A stretch of 64,000 nucleotides of DNA from Piscinibacter sp. (GCA_019635485.1 JAHBZL010000014.1:1-64000); one strand, 5' to 3'; positions 39,186 to 49,568 are shown, counted from the first letter of the stretch. The notes: a model not told the origin generated them from the sequence alone. Program-made: numbers and translations.

Positions 39186-40016
39186 ATGCGATTCACCGAC
39201 AAGCTGCACGCCGCCGAGCGCGCGAACCGCTCGCTGCTGTGCGTCGGACTGGATCCCGAGCCGTCCAAGTTCCCGGGCGCCTGGCAGCACGAACCGGCAC
39301 GCATCTTCGACTTCTGCGCCACGATCGTCGATGCCACGCGCGACCTCGTGATCGCCTACAAGCCGCAGGTGGCCTACTTCGCCGCGCAGCGTGCCGAGGA
39401 CCAGCTGGAGCGGCTGCTCGCCTACATCCGCAAGGCCGCGCCCGACGTGCCGGTGATCCTCGACGCCAAGCGCGGCGACATCGGCAGCACCGCGCAGCAG
39501 TACGCGCTCGAGGCCTTCGAGCGCTACCAGGCCGACGCGGTGACGCTCTCGCCCTACATGGGCTTCGACTCGATCGAACCCTGGCTGGCCTACGAGGAGA
39601 AGGGCCTGTTCCTGCTGTGCCGCACCTCCAACCCGGGCGGCGCCGACCTGCAGGCGCAGCGCCTCGTGACCGGCGACCTGCTGTACGAGCAGGTCGCGCG
39701 GCTGGCCGCCGGGCCGTGGAACCGCAGCGGCCAGCTCGGGCTGGTGGTCGGCGCGACCTTCCCGGCCGAGATCGAGCGCGTGCGCGCGATCGCGCCGGCG
39801 CTGCCGCTGCTGATCCCGGGCGTCGGCGCGCAGGGCGGCGACGCGGCGGCCACGGTGCGCGCCGGCTGGCGCGGCACGGCCGAACGCAGCAGCGGCCCGG
39901 TGATCGTGAATTCCTCCCGCGCCATCCTTTACGCCAGCCGCGGCAACGAGTTTGCCGCCGCCGCCCGCGAGGCAGCATTGGCGACGCGCGCGGCCCTGGC
40001 CGCCGCACAGGGATAA
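39186..40016 (+). CDS. pyrF: Orotidine-5'-phosphate decarboxylase
   Basis: Last step of UMP synthesis, 276 residues, of the long bacterial/eukaryotic-like group. The catalytic aspartate-lysine pair is in [12 protein letters not shown], the substrate residue region is [13 protein letters not shown], and the phosphate loop is [11 protein letters not shown]. It starts 11 bp after purB and is followed after 76 bp by the first of two hybrid kinases. No other pyr genes are nearby. Confidence 0.97.
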   Translation: MRFTDKLHAAERANRSLLCVGLDPEPSKFPGAWQHEPARIFDFCATIVDATRDLVIAYKPQVAYFAAQRAEDQLERLLAYIRKAAPDVPVILDAKRGDIGSTAQQYALEAFERYQADAVTLSPYMGFDSIEPWLAYEEKGLFLLCRTSNPGGADLQAQRLVTGDLLYEQVARLAAGPWNRSGQLGLVVGATFPAEIERVRAIAPALPLLIPGVGAQGGDAAATVRAGWRGTAERSSGPVIVNSSRAILYASRGNEFAAAAREAALATRAALAAAQG

Positions 40017-40092
40017 ACCTCCACCGGTACCGGCCGATAAGTGCAGGACTGGCGGCCGGCCGCGCGGCGGCCGCTCCGGACCCCTGCCCGAC

Positions 40093-42915
40093 GTGTCCTC
40101 CGTACTTGCCGATCCTCGCGACGAGGCCCGCATCCTCGTCCAGCGCTACCTGTTCCGGACCTTCGCCGCACTGGGCGGAGTGGCCGCGCTGCTGGTCGCG
40201 AGCAATGCCGCGCTGGCCCCGGCCTGGCGCTGGGGGCTCTCGCTCGCCTTCGCGCTCGCCGGGGTCTACGGCGCGGTGGCGCTGCACCGCCCGGCCTGGG
40301 GCGGCGATCGCGGCATCGCCGCCCTGTGCCTGTCCGGGATCCTGCTGATCGGCGGTTCGGCGCTGGCCAACGGCGCAGGCATCAACCTGCCGGCGATCGG
40401 CTTCTTCGCCGTCTTCACCTTCCTGATCGGCGCGACCGTCACGCTGCGGCAGGGCCTGGGTGTCGCGCTCGGCAGCGTCGCCGTGCTGGCGCTGCTGGCC
40501 TGGTCGGAGCACGAAGGCTGGATCGCCGGCGCCAGCGCGTTGGCCGAACTGTCGGTCGCGCGGCGGCTGGTCAACCAGCTGGTGCTGCTGGTCGTCGGCC
40601 TCGTCGGCGGCCTGGTGGTGGCCAAGCTGTTCCGCCACTACCTCGGCGCGACCCGCGAGCGCGAGCTGCGCTTCCAGGCGCTGCTCGGCATCGCCGCCGA
40701 CCTGTACTGGGAGATGGACCCCGGCTACCGCGTGACGACGGTCTGGCGGCCCCAGGCCGACGGCCGTTTCGTGCCGGTCGCCCGGCCCGGCCTGCCGCCC
40801 TGGGAGGCGCCCGGCCTGCGGATGGATGCGTGCACCCTCGCCACGCACCGCGCCGACCTGGAGGCACGGCGGCCGTTCCGCAACCTGCCGGTGCACTGGG
40901 ACCTGCCCGAAGGCCCGCGCCACGAACTCGTCAGCGGCGAGCCTCGCTTCGCCGGGGACGGCTCCTTCCTCGGCTACTGGGGCGTCACGCGCGACGTCAG
41001 CGACAACGTGGCCGCTGCCGACGCGCTGCGCCGTTCCGAGGCCATGCTGTCGCACCTGGTGACGACCAGCCCGGACCTGATCACGCTGACCGACATGGAC
41101 AGCGGCCGCTACGTGATGGTCAACGACGCGTTCGTGCGCTACAGCGGCTACAGCGCCGCCGAGGCGATCGGCCGCACCTCGCTGGAGCTCGGCGTCTGGG
41201 GGGACGCGGCCCATCGCGACGAGTTCGTGCGCCGGCTGCGCGAGGACGGCGCGGTCAAGGACCTGCCGATCGAGTTCCGCTCGCGCGACGATCACCGCTT
41301 CGTGCTGCTCGTCTCGGCGGCGCGCTTCGAGATGGAGGGCGGCAACTACATCGTGCTGAACGGGCGCGACGTCAGCGCCGCCGAGCGCACGCGGCTGGCG
41401 CACGAGGCGGTGCTGGCCAACGCCTCGCTGGGCATCGCCTTCACGCGCGAGCGCGTCTTCGTGCAGGCCAACCCGGCCCTCGAGCGCATGCTCGGCTGGC
41501 CGATCGGCACCCTGACCGGCCAGCCGGGGCGGGCCGTCTGGGCCAGCGACGCCGAGTATGCCGAGGTCGGTGCGCTGATCGGGCCGGCGCTGGCACGCGG
41601 CGAATCGGTCGAGTTCGTGCGCGAACTGGCGCGGCGCGACGGCGCGACCACCTTCTGGTGCCGCCTGCTGGCCAAGGCCGTCGACCCGGCGCACCCGATG
41701 GGCGGCGGCACGATCTGGATCATCGAGGACATCACGGAGCGGCGCCGCACCGAGCAGGCGCTGGCCAAGGCGCGCGACGACGCCGAGGCGGCCAGCGAGG
41801 CGAAGAGCGCCTTCCTGGCCAACACCAGCCACGAGATCCGCACGCCGCTGAACGGCCTGGTCGGCCTGGCACGGCTGGCGCGCCGGCCCGATCTCGACGA
41901 GGAGCGCCGGCGCCGTTACCTGGACCAGATCGCCGACAGCGCCGAAGCCCTGTCGGCGGTGATCTCGGACGTGCTCGACCTGTCGAAGATCGAGGCCGGC
42001 AAGCTCGACATCGAGTCGGTCGCGTTCGACCTGCACGAGCTGCTGGGCTCGCTCGCGCAGGTCTACCGCACGCTGGCCGACGCGCGTGGCCTCGCCTTCA
42101 CGCTGGAGATCGCGCCCGGCGTGCCGGTCTGGGTGCAGGGCGATCCGGTGCGCCTGCGCCAGATCCTCGGCAACTACCTGAACAACGCACTCAAGTTCAC
42201 GCCGCACGGCGAGGTCGGGCTGCGCGTCGCGCCGCACACGGGCGACCGGCTGCGCTTCGAGGTGCACGACAGCGGCCTGGGCATCGCGCCGGATGTCCAG
42301 GCGCGCCTGTTCCACCCGTTCATGCAGGCCGACCAGTCCACCACGCGCCGCTACGGCGGCAGCGGGCTGGGCCTGTCGATTTGCCGCGAGCTGGCCACGC
42401 TGATGCAGGGCCATGTCGGCGTCGACAGCGCGCCGGGGGCCGGCAGCCGCTTCTGGGCCGAACTGCCGCTGCCGGCCGCCGCGATCCCGGCCGAGCCCTC
42501 GGGCTTCGGCGTCTTCGACGGCGGTCCGCTGCGGGGCGCGCGCGTGCTGATGGCCGAGGACAACCCGGTCAACATGACGATCGCGGTGGCGATGCTCGAA
42601 CAGTGGGGCATCGAGGTGGCCCAGGCCGTGGACGGCGCGCAGGCGGTGGCCGCGGTCGAACAGGCCGCTGCGGCGGGACAGCCGTTCGACGCGGTGCTGA
42701 TGGACGTCCAGATGCCGGTGATGAGCGGCTACGAGGCGACGCGCCGGCTGCGCGCCGGCGCGGCCGGCGCCCGGCTGCCCATCATCGCGCTGACCGCCGC
42801 GGCACTGACCTCCGAACGCGAGCAGGCGCTCGACAGCGGCATGAGCGGCTTCCTGACCAAGCCGATCGATGCGCGCCGCCTGCACGATGCGCTGGTCGCC
42901 GCGCTGGCGGCGTAA
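40093..42915 (+). CDS. Membrane-bound PAS hybrid histidine kinase A (GTG start)
   Basis: Hybrid kinase of 940 residues. It has five to six membrane helices (about 15-195), then PAS domains (about 205-320, 325-445 and 450-565). The HisKA domain has His580 (NTSHEIRTPLNG), the HATPase domain has NYLNNALKFTP and GGSGLGLSICRELA, and the receiver has phospho-acceptor Asp871 (VLMDVQMPVMSG). It lacks an HPt domain, so the relay partner must be elsewhere. No ATG precedes the first helix; GTG 40093 (VSSVLADPRDE) is the best start, though no strong ribosome-binding site is seen. A close paralogue follows after 45 bp. Confidence 0.9.
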   Translation: MSSVLADPRDEARILVQRYLFRTFAALGGVAALLVASNAALAPAWRWGLSLAFALAGVYGAVALHRPAWGGDRGIAALCLSGILLIGGSALANGAGINLPAIGFFAVFTFLIGATVTLRQGLGVALGSVAVLALLAWSEHEGWIAGASALAELSVARRLVNQLVLLVVGLVGGLVVAKLFRHYLGATRERELRFQALLGIAADLYWEMDPGYRVTTVWRPQADGRFVPVARPGLPPWEAPGLRMDACTLATHRADLEARRPFRNLPVHWDLPEGPRHELVSGEPRFAGDGSFLGYWGVTRDVSDNVAAADALRRSEAMLSHLVTTSPDLITLTDMDSGRYVMVNDAFVRYSGYSAAEAIGRTSLELGVWGDAAHRDEFVRRLREDGAVKDLPIEFRSRDDHRFVLLVSAARFEMEGGNYIVLNGRDVSAAERTRLAHEAVLANASLGIAFTRERVFVQANPALERMLGWPIGTLTGQPGRAVWASDAEYAEVGALIGPALARGESVEFVRELARRDGATTFWCRLLAKAVDPAHPMGGGTIWIIEDITERRRTEQALAKARDDAEAASEAKSAFLANTSHEIRTPLNGLVGLARLARRPDLDEERRRRYLDQIADSAEALSAVISDVLDLSKIEAGKLDIESVAFDLHELLGSLAQVYRTLADARGLAFTLEIAPGVPVWVQGDPVRLRQILGNYLNNALKFTPHGEVGLRVAPHTGDRLRFEVHDSGLGIAPDVQARLFHPFMQADQSTTRRYGGSGLGLSICRELATLMQGHVGVDSAPGAGSRFWAELPLPAAAIPAEPSGFGVFDGGPLRGARVLMAEDNPVNMTIAVAMLEQWGIEVAQAVDGAQAVAAVEQAAAAGQPFDAVLMDVQMPVMSGYEATRRLRAGAAGARLPIIALTAAALTSEREQALDSGMSGFLTKPIDARRLHDALVAALAA

Positions 42916-42960
42916 CATCGCGCCGCCGCGCGCCGGCCGCACCGCCACCCGCCTCGCAGG

Positions 42961-45900
42961 ATGACCGCCACCGCCCGCCCCTCGCCGGCCGAGCCCGCGC
43001 CGGCGGTGCCGCGCTTGATCGGCCGCCTGTTCTTCGGCCTGGCCGGGGCTGGCGGCGCCGCGGCGGCACTGCTCATCGCTCTGCTGCCGGTGCCGCTGCA
43101 GGCCGCGCCGCGGGCCGCGCTGGCGCTGTGCCTGCTGGCGTTCGCCGCGGGCTCGGCCTGGGCGTGGCGGCGCAGCGCGACGGACCGCTTCCCGGTCGAT
43201 CGTGCGCTGTTCGTCGTGGCGCTGCTGGCGGTCCTGCTGATCACCACCGCCAGCGTGCTGCTGGGCGAGGGCCTGCACCATCCAGCGCTGGGCCTGTTCG
43301 GATTGATGGTCTGCCTGTTGTGCGCCGCGGCCGGCGCACGCCTCGGGCTGGGGCTCGCGGGTGGCGCGGCGCTGGCCATCGGCGCGCTCGGCGTGGCCCA
43401 TGTGAACGGCCTGCCCGGCAGTCACCCACACGAGACCGCGCTCGCGCTGCTGCTGCCGTTCCACTGGCTGGTGATCGGCTGCGGCGCGGCCGGCGGGCTG
43501 CTGATCCAGCGCGTGCTGCGCCAGGCGCTGCGCGACGCGGCGGAGCGCGAGCGGCGCTTCCGCGGCCTGCTGGGCATCGCGGTCGACTGGTACTGGGAGC
43601 AGGACGAGCAGTTCCGCTTCACCCACGTCTCGGACAGCCGCGCGGAGGTCGACCGGCCCGAGACGCAGCGCCTGCTCGGCCGCACGCCCTGGGAGGACGG
43701 CCTGCTGGGGCTGAGCGACGAGCAGGCGGACGCGCACCGCGCCGACCTGGAGGCGCACCGGCCGTTCGCGAACCTGCTGCTGTCGCGCGCCGATGCGCAG
43801 GGCCGCTGGCGCCACATCAGCTTCAGCGGCGAGCCGCGCTTCGATGCGGCCGGCATCTTCCTCGGCTACTGGGGCGTCGGGCGCGACGTCACGGCGCAGG
43901 TGCGCGCGCAGCAGGCGGTGGCCGCGAGCGAGTCGCGCTACCGCGCGCTGTTCGCGCGCTCGCCCTCGGCCCTGGTGCTGCACCGCCGCGGCACCGTGCT
44001 GGACGCGAACGAGGCCGCGGCCCGGCTGTTCGGCTACCGCGACGCGCCGGCCATGAAGGGCGCGCATCTGCTCGATCACTTCGAGGCCCCCGAGCAGCGC
44101 ACGCTGCTGCGCGAGCGCATCGCGCAGTCCGAGCAGCTCGCGGTCGGCGAGGCGCTCCCGGTGGTGGACTACCAGATGCATTCGCTGGCCGGCCGGCCCG
44201 TCGCGGTGCAGGCCACCGCGGTGTGTGTGGCGGGCAGCGGCGGATCGGCGCTGCTGACGATCTACGTCGACATCACCGCGCGCAAGGCCACCGAGGCGGC
44301 GCTGCGCCGCTCCGAGGCGCTGCTGTCGCACCTGATCGCCACCAGCCCGGACGTGCTGACGCTGTCGGACCTCGAGAGCGGCCGCTTCCTGCTGGTGAAC
44401 CAGCGCTTCAGCGAGATCTTCGGCTGGAGCCGCGCCGAGGCGATCGGGCGGACGTCGATCGAACTCGGCACGTGGAACGACCCGGCCGACCGCGAGCGCC
44501 TCGCCGCCCGCGTGCGCGATCGTGGCAGCGCCGAAGGCCTGCCGCTGGTGTTCCGCCGCCGCGACGGCAGCCGCGTGCCGATGCTGGTGTCGGCCGCGCG
44601 CATCGCCTTCGAGGGTCAGCGCCTGATGGTGCTGACGGCACGCGACGTCAGCGCCAGCGAACAGTCGCGCCTGGAGGTCGAGGCGATCCTGAACACCGTG
44701 TCGCTGGCGATCGCGTTCGTGCGCGGCCAGCGCATCGTGCGCATCAACACGCGCCACCGCGAGATGTTCGGCTGGAGCGAGGAGGAGCTGCGCGGCGCGG
44801 CGCTCTCGGCGCTGTGGCCCGATGCGGCCCAGTTCCAGCAGATGCGCCGCGAGGCCGTGACCACCCTGCGCCGGCGGCACGCCTTCGATCGCGAGACGCA
44901 GCTGCGCCGGCGCGACGGCAGCCTGTTCTGGTGCCGGCTGCAGGCGCAGTCGGTCGACCCGGCCAACCCGATCGGCGGGGGCACGATCTGGACCGCCGAG
45001 GACGTGACCGAACGGCGCCAGACCCGCCAGGCGCTGGCCGATGCGCGCGACGCTGCCGAGGCCGCGAGCCGCGCCAAGAGCGCCTTCCTCGCCAATACCA
45101 GCCACGAGATCCGCACGCCGCTGAACGGCCTGCTGGGGCTGGCGCGGCTGGCGATGCAGCAAGGGCAGAACGAGGCGCGCCGCCAGCAGTACCTGGCGCA
45201 GATGGTCGACAGCGCGCAGAGCCTGGCCGGCATCATCTCGGACATCCTGGACCTGTCCAAGGTCGAGGCCGGCCACATCACGCTGGAGGACCTGCCGTTC
45301 GCGCTGCGCGAGACGATCGGCTCGGTGCACCACGCGTACCGCTCGCTGGCCGAGGCCAAGGGCCTGCAGCTGGAGCTGCAGATCGACGACGCCGTGCCGG
45401 CGCAGGTGCGCGGCGACCCGCTGCGCGTGCGCCAGATCCTGACCAACTTCGTCGCCAACGCGCTCAAGTTCACCGAACGTGGCCGCGTCCGCATCGAGGC
45501 CGGGGCCGATGGCGGGCGGGTGCGCCTGGCGGTGCACGACAGCGGCCCGGGCATCGACGAGGCGACCCAGCAGCGCCTGTTCATGCCGTTCACGCAGGCC
45601 GACGAGTCGATCACGCGCCGCTACGGCGGCACCGGGCTCGGCCTGTCGATCTGCCGCGAACTGGCGGCGCTGATGGGCGGCACGGTCGGCGTCGACAGCC
45701 ACGCCGGTCGCGGCAGCGTGTTCTGGGCCGAGCTGCCGCTGGCGCCGGTGACCGAGGACCCGGCCGCGCAGGCTCCGGCCGCCGGCGAAGGTGCGCCGCT
45801 GCCGGCCGCACGCGTGCTGGTGGCCGAGGACAACCCGGTCAACATGCTGATCGTCGTCGCGATGCTCGAGCAATGGGGCCTGCGTGTGGCCCAGGCCAGC

Positions 45901-46200
45901 GACGGCGCGCAGGCGGTCGAGGCGGTGCGCGCCGCGGCGGAATCCGGCGCCCCGTTCGACCTGGTGCTGATGGACGTGCACATGCCGGTGATGAGCGGCC
46001 ACGCCGCGGTGCGCGAGCTGCGCGAGCGCTTCGACGCCGGCACGCTGCCGATCATCGCGCTGACCGCCGCCGCGCTGGTGGGCGAACGCGACGAGGCGCT
46101 CGCCAGCGGCATGAACGACTTCCTGACCAAGCCGATCGACGCGGCCCGGCTGCGCGAGACGCTGGCGCGCTACCTTCGGCGCACTTCGGCACGGGCCTGA
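42961..46200 (+). CDS. Membrane-bound PAS hybrid histidine kinase B
   Basis: Paralogue of kinase A, 1079 residues, from ATG. N-terminal membrane helices (about 20-185) precede PAS domains (about 195-310, 315-430, 435-570 and 570-700), one more than in kinase A. The HisKA site is His715 (NTSHEIRTPLNG), the HATPase domain is intact (GGTGLGLSICRELA), and the receiver has Asp1005 (VLMDVHMPVMSG). Membrane, PAS, kinase and receiver regions align with kinase A along their length, pointing to a tandem duplication followed by PAS gain or loss. No HPt and no response regulator gene is adjacent; the target is unknown. Confidence 0.92.
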   Translation: MTATARPSPAEPAPAVPRLIGRLFFGLAGAGGAAAALLIALLPVPLQAAPRAALALCLLAFAAGSAWAWRRSATDRFPVDRALFVVALLAVLLITTASVLLGEGLHHPALGLFGLMVCLLCAAAGARLGLGLAGGAALAIGALGVAHVNGLPGSHPHETALALLLPFHWLVIGCGAAGGLLIQRVLRQALRDAAERERRFRGLLGIAVDWYWEQDEQFRFTHVSDSRAEVDRPETQRLLGRTPWEDGLLGLSDEQADAHRADLEAHRPFANLLLSRADAQGRWRHISFSGEPRFDAAGIFLGYWGVGRDVTAQVRAQQAVAASESRYRALFARSPSALVLHRRGTVLDANEAAARLFGYRDAPAMKGAHLLDHFEAPEQRTLLRERIAQSEQLAVGEALPVVDYQMHSLAGRPVAVQATAVCVAGSGGSALLTIYVDITARKATEAALRRSEALLSHLIATSPDVLTLSDLESGRFLLVNQRFSEIFGWSRAEAIGRTSIELGTWNDPADRERLAARVRDRGSAEGLPLVFRRRDGSRVPMLVSAARIAFEGQRLMVLTARDVSASEQSRLEVEAILNTVSLAIAFVRGQRIVRINTRHREMFGWSEEELRGAALSALWPDAAQFQQMRREAVTTLRRRHAFDRETQLRRRDGSLFWCRLQAQSVDPANPIGGGTIWTAEDVTERRQTRQALADARDAAEAASRAKSAFLANTSHEIRTPLNGLLGLARLAMQQGQNEARRQQYLAQMVDSAQSLAGIISDILDLSKVEAGHITLEDLPFALRETIGSVHHAYRSLAEAKGLQLELQIDDAVPAQVRGDPLRVRQILTNFVANALKFTERGRVRIEAGADGGRVRLAVHDSGPGIDEATQQRLFMPFTQADESITRRYGGTGLGLSICRELAALMGGTVGVDSHAGRGSVFWAELPLAPVTEDPAAQAPAAGEGAPLPAARVLVAEDNPVNMLIVVAMLEQWGLRVAQASDGAQAVEAVRAAAESGAPFDLVLMDVHMPVMSGHAAVRELRERFDAGTLPIIALTAAALVGERDEALASGMNDFLTKPIDAARLRETLARYLRRTSARA

Positions 46201-46216
46201 GGCCGGATCGCCGGCC
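46201..46216 (+). terminator. Possible terminator hairpin
   Basis: GGCCGG-ATCG-CCGGCC directly after the kinase B stop codon, in the 52-bp convergent gap with arsA. There is a 6-bp stem and no T-run, so it is a weak candidate. Confidence 0.3.
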
Positions 46217-46252
46217 TCGCGGACACGTACCGGCGGCCGGGTTGCCGCGGCG

Positions 46253-48028
46253 TCAGGCCGCGCGCTCCGCCTCGCTGCGGCCGCGCGCCGCCAGACCGGC
46301 CAACCCGGCCCGGCCCACCGGTGCGTCGAGCTGCCAGGGGATCAGTGCGGCCCGCCGGGCGGACACGCGCGTCACCTGCGCGATGAACGGTGCCTCGTAC
46401 GCGCCGCGTTGCGCCAGCACGGGGTCACGCGTCCCGCTTGCCAGCAGGCTCTGGTTGATGACCCATGCGAAGGGCTCGATGCCGGCGCGCTGCAGGTCGG
46501 CCTGGAGGCGTTCCGCCTCGTGGACGGGCGTCGCCTCGGCCAGCGTGACGATGAGCACGCGCGTGAAGGACGGATCGCGCAGCCGGGGCAGCAGCCGGCG
46601 CACGGACGCCGGCGTGTCGCCCTGGGTGCGACTCACCTCGCGGTGGTAGGCCTCGGCCGAGTCCATCAGCAGGATGGTGTGGCCGGTCGGCGCGGTGTCC
46701 AGCACCACGAACGTGTCCTCGGCCTGGTCGACCGTCTGTGCGAACGCGCGGAAGACCGCGATCTCCTCGGTGCAGGGCGAGCGCAGATCTTCCTCGAGCA
46801 TCGCCCGCGCCTGCGCGTCCAGGTCGGCGCCGACCCCGCCCATCACCTCGTGCCGGTAGCGTTCGGCCTCGGCGACCGGATCGATGCGGGCGACGGACAG
46901 GTCGGGCACCTGCTCGGCCAGGGCCCAGGTCAGGTGGGCGGCGGGGTCGGTGGTGGACAGCAGCACGCGGTGGCCGCGCCCGGCGAGCGTCACGGCGACG
47001 GCCGCGGCGACCGTGGTCTTGCCGACGCCACCCTTGCCCATGGTCATCACCAGGCCGTGCCCGGCGGCCTCGATGTCGTCGACGAGGGGCGCGAGCCCGT
47101 CGGGAAGCGCCGCGGGCATTGCCGCGGCGGGCCCGGTGGAGGCCACGTGCTCCGGATGGAGGAACGCCCGCAGCGAGGCCAGACCGACCAGGCCGCGGGG
47201 GATGAACCCGATCTCGCTGCGTGGCAGGGCGGCCAGGCCGGCCGGCATCTGCCGCACCGCCGCCGACTGCCGCTTCTCCATCGCACGCGCCACCGGGTCC
47301 GCCGAAGCCGCCGCGAAGAGGCCGTTCAGCGCGAGGACCTGGCGGCGCACGCCGAGGTCCGCCAGCTCGTGGCGGGTGCGGTCGGCCTCTCTCAGCGCCG
47401 AGACTTCCGGGCGCGCGACCAGCACCACGGTGGTCAGTTCCCGGTCGGCCAGCGCATGCACCGCCGCGGCGTAGGTGCTGCGGTTCTTCTCCAGGCCGGC
47501 CAGCGGCCCGAGGCACGAGGTGCCCGTCGTGTTGGTCGCGAGGAAGTCGTTCCACGCCGACGGCAGGGACAGCAGCCGCAGCGTGTGGCCGGTGGGCGCG
47601 GTGTCGAACACGACATGCTCGAACGCCTGCGTCACGTCGTTGCCGGCGAGCAGTTCGGCGAAGGCGTCGAAGGCCGCGATCTCGACCGTGCAGCCGCCGG
47701 AGAACTGCTCCTCCATGCTGCGGATCGCTGCGGCCGGCAGCACGCCGCGGTAGGGCCCCACCATGCGCTCGCGGTAGGCCGCGGCCGCCGCCTCCGGGTC
47801 GACGTTCAACGCGCTCAGTCCGGGGACGCCGGCCACGGCGGTCGGCAGCGTGGTCAACGGTGTCTCGAGCACCTCGTCGAGGTTGGACGCCGGGTCGGTG
47901 CTGACCAGCAGCACGCGCCGGCCCCGCTCGGCCAGCCCGCACGCGCTGGCGCAGGCCAGCGAGGTCTTGCCGACGCCACCCTTGCCGGTGAAGAAGGCGA
48001 ACCGCGTCTCGATGTCGGGAAGCCGCAT
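46253..48028 (-). CDS. arsA: ArsA arsenite-transport ATPase
   Basis: Two-domain soluble ATPase, 591 residues, that energises arsenite efflux and takes As(III) from ArsD. Each half has a P-loop (GKGGVGKTSL near residue 16 and GKGGVGKTTV near 335) and the DTAPTGHT sequence. Cysteine-containing regions for As(III) binding include SGGCTVE and SPCTEE. ATG 48028 gives MRLPDIETRFAFFTGKGG. It follows arsD after 20 bp and ends the left-hand arm of the ars cluster. Acr3 lies upstream; ArsA is classically partnered with ArsB, but coupling with Acr3 is also known. Confidence 0.95.
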   Translation of the reverse strand: MRLPDIETRFAFFTGKGGVGKTSLACASACGLAERGRRVLLVSTDPASNLDEVLETPLTTLPTAVAGVPGLSALNVDPEAAAAAYRERMVGPYRGVLPAAAIRSMEEQFSGGCTVEIAAFDAFAELLAGNDVTQAFEHVVFDTAPTGHTLRLLSLPSAWNDFLATNTTGTSCLGPLAGLEKNRSTYAAAVHALADRELTTVVLVARPEVSALREADRTRHELADLGVRRQVLALNGLFAAASADPVARAMEKRQSAAVRQMPAGLAALPRSEIGFIPRGLVGLASLRAFLHPEHVASTGPAAAMPAALPDGLAPLVDDIEAAGHGLVMTMGKGGVGKTTVAAAVAVTLAGRGHRVLLSTTDPAAHLTWALAEQVPDLSVARIDPVAEAERYRHEVMGGVGADLDAQARAMLEEDLRSPCTEEIAVFRAFAQTVDQAEDTFVVLDTAPTGHTILLMDSAEAYHREVSRTQGDTPASVRRLLPRLRDPSFTRVLIVTLAEATPVHEAERLQADLQRAGIEPFAWVINQSLLASGTRDPVLAQRGAYEAPFIAQVTRVSARRAALIPWQLDAPVGRAGLAGLAARGRSEAERAA

Positions 48029-48048
48029 GCCCTCAGCGCCGCCACGGG

Positions 48049-48417
48049 TCAGCAGCACTTGCCCGGCGCGCAGCCGCAGGCGCCCGCCTCGCCCGCCGGC
48101 GCCTCGGCGCCCGGAGTGTCCAGGCCGAGCTTGTGCATCAGCTGCGCCCGGGACGGGTAGATGCCGGTGGACACGACGCGCCCGTCGACGGTCACGATGG
48201 GCAGCCGGTCCATTCCCGCGTCCATTTCCCTCAGCACGTCCGCGTTGGCAGCGAAGGCCTTGGCATCGTGGCTCAGGCTGTGGCGCACGACCTCGACGCC
48301 GGAGCGGCCCAGGGCCTGCAGGTCGGCATTGAACTGCACCAGCGCCGGGTCGACGCTGGCACCGCAGACGCCGGTCGGGCAGCACATCGCGGGTTCGAAG
48401 ATCTCGAGTCGGCTCAT
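48049..48417 (-). CDS. arsD: ArsD arsenic metallochaperone
   Basis: Metallochaperone, 122 residues, that delivers As(III) to ArsA. The essential vicinal pair Cys-Cys and the third cysteine are in FEPAMCCPTGVCGASVD (about residues 12-18). The C terminus has a second cluster (GACGCAPGKCC), giving two further potential As(III) sites as in classical ArsD. Thioredoxin-like fold; LPIVTVDGRVVSTG is conserved. It lies between acr3 and arsA. ATG 48417. Confidence 0.95.
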   Translation of the reverse strand: MSRLEIFEPAMCCPTGVCGASVDPALVQFNADLQALGRSGVEVVRHSLSHDAKAFAANADVLREMDAGMDRLPIVTVDGRVVSTGIYPSRAQLMHKLGLDTPGAEAPAGEAGACGCAPGKCC

Positions 48418-48497
48418 CGCGCCTCCTTCAGGGGGACATGCCCATGTTCCTGCGGACCGCCGGGATGCCTCTTGACGCCACTCAAGGCCCCGCCGGG

Positions 48498-49568
48498 TCA
48501 GCGCGCCCGGGCCTCGTACCACGGCCTGGTGCGGTTGACGACGCGCACGACCAGCAGCATCACCGGCACTTCGATCAGCACGCCGACCACCGTCGCCAGT
48601 GCCGCGCCGGACTCGAAGCCGAACAGGCTGATCGCCGCCGCCACCGCCAGCTCGAAGAAGTTGCTGGCGCCGATCAGCGCCGACGGGCAGGCCACGTCGT
48701 GCGACTCGCCGACCTGGCGGTTCAGCCCGTAGGCCAGCGCGGCATTGAAGAACACCTGGATGAGGATCGGCACGGCCAGCATCGCGATCACCAGCGGCTG
48801 CTTCAGGATCGCCTCGCCCTGGAAGGCGAACAGCAGCACCAGCGTGGCCAGCAGCGCGGTGACCGACCACGGCCCGATCTTCGCGAGCGCGGCGTCGAAT
48901 GCGGCCTGGCCCTTGGCCAGCAGCACCCGGCGCGCCGCCTGCGCGATCAGCACCGGGATCACGATGTAGAGCACGACCGAGGTCAGCAGCGTGTCCCACG
49001 GCACGGTGATGGACGACAGGCCGAGCAGCAGCGCGACGATCGGCGCGAAGGCGAACACCATGATCGTGTCGTTCAGCGCCACCTGGCTGAGCGTGAACAG
49101 CGGGTGCCCGTTGGTCAGCCGGCTCCACACGAACACCATCGCCGTGCAGGGGGCGGCGGCCAGCAGGATCAGGCCGGCGATGTAGCTGTCCGCCTGGCCG
49201 GCCGGCAGGTAGGGCGCGAAGACGTGGCGGATGAAGATCCAGCCCAGCAGCGCCATCGAGAACGGCTTGACCGCCCAGTTGACGAACAGCGTGACGCCGA
49301 TGCCGCGCCAATGCTGCCCGACCTGGTGCAGCGCGCCGAAGTCGATCTTCAGCAGCATCGGGATGATCATCACCCAGATCAGCGCGCCGACCGGGAGGTT
49401 GACCTGGGCGATCTCCATGCGGCCGATCGCCTGGAACGGGCCCGGGAGCAGCCGGCCCAGCGCGATGCCGGCGACGATGCAGAGGAAGACCCAGAGGGTC
49501 AGGTAGCGCTCGAAGACGCTCATCGGCGCCGGGGACTCGCGACGGGCGGGCAAGATGGTGGCGGTCAT
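48498..49568 (-). CDS. acr3: Acr3-family arsenite efflux transporter
   Basis: Inner-membrane As(III) exporter, 356 residues, with about ten helices. It is of the Acr3 family, not ArsB. The conserved cysteine in AAAPCTAMVFVWSRL (helix 4) and the NDTIMV, PWDTL and ACPSALIGASNFFELAV blocks are present. It starts one base after the stop of arsC. arsD follows after 80 bp. With ArsA it may form an ATP-driven pump. Confidence 0.95.
   Translation of the reverse strand: MTATILPARRESPAPMSVFERYLTLWVFLCIVAGIALGRLLPGPFQAIGRMEIAQVNLPVGALIWVMIIPMLLKIDFGALHQVGQHWRGIGVTLFVNWAVKPFSMALLGWIFIRHVFAPYLPAGQADSYIAGLILLAAAPCTAMVFVWSRLTNGHPLFTLSQVALNDTIMVFAFAPIVALLLGLSSITVPWDTLLTSVVLYIVIPVLIAQAARRVLLAKGQAAFDAALAKIGPWSVTALLATLVLLFAFQGEAILKQPLVIAMLAVPILIQVFFNAALAYGLNRQVGESHDVACPSALIGASNFFELAVAAAISLFGFESGAALATVVGVLIEVPVMLLVVRVVNRTRPWYEARAR

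Noticed and set aside
39193-46002. A very long open frame on the minus strand (over 2000 codons) opposite purB/pyrF and the hybrid kinases.
   Set aside because: It is a GC-skew shadow of the coding strand: low-complexity His/Gln/Arg-rich translation, no domain, and the plus strand has secure genes.
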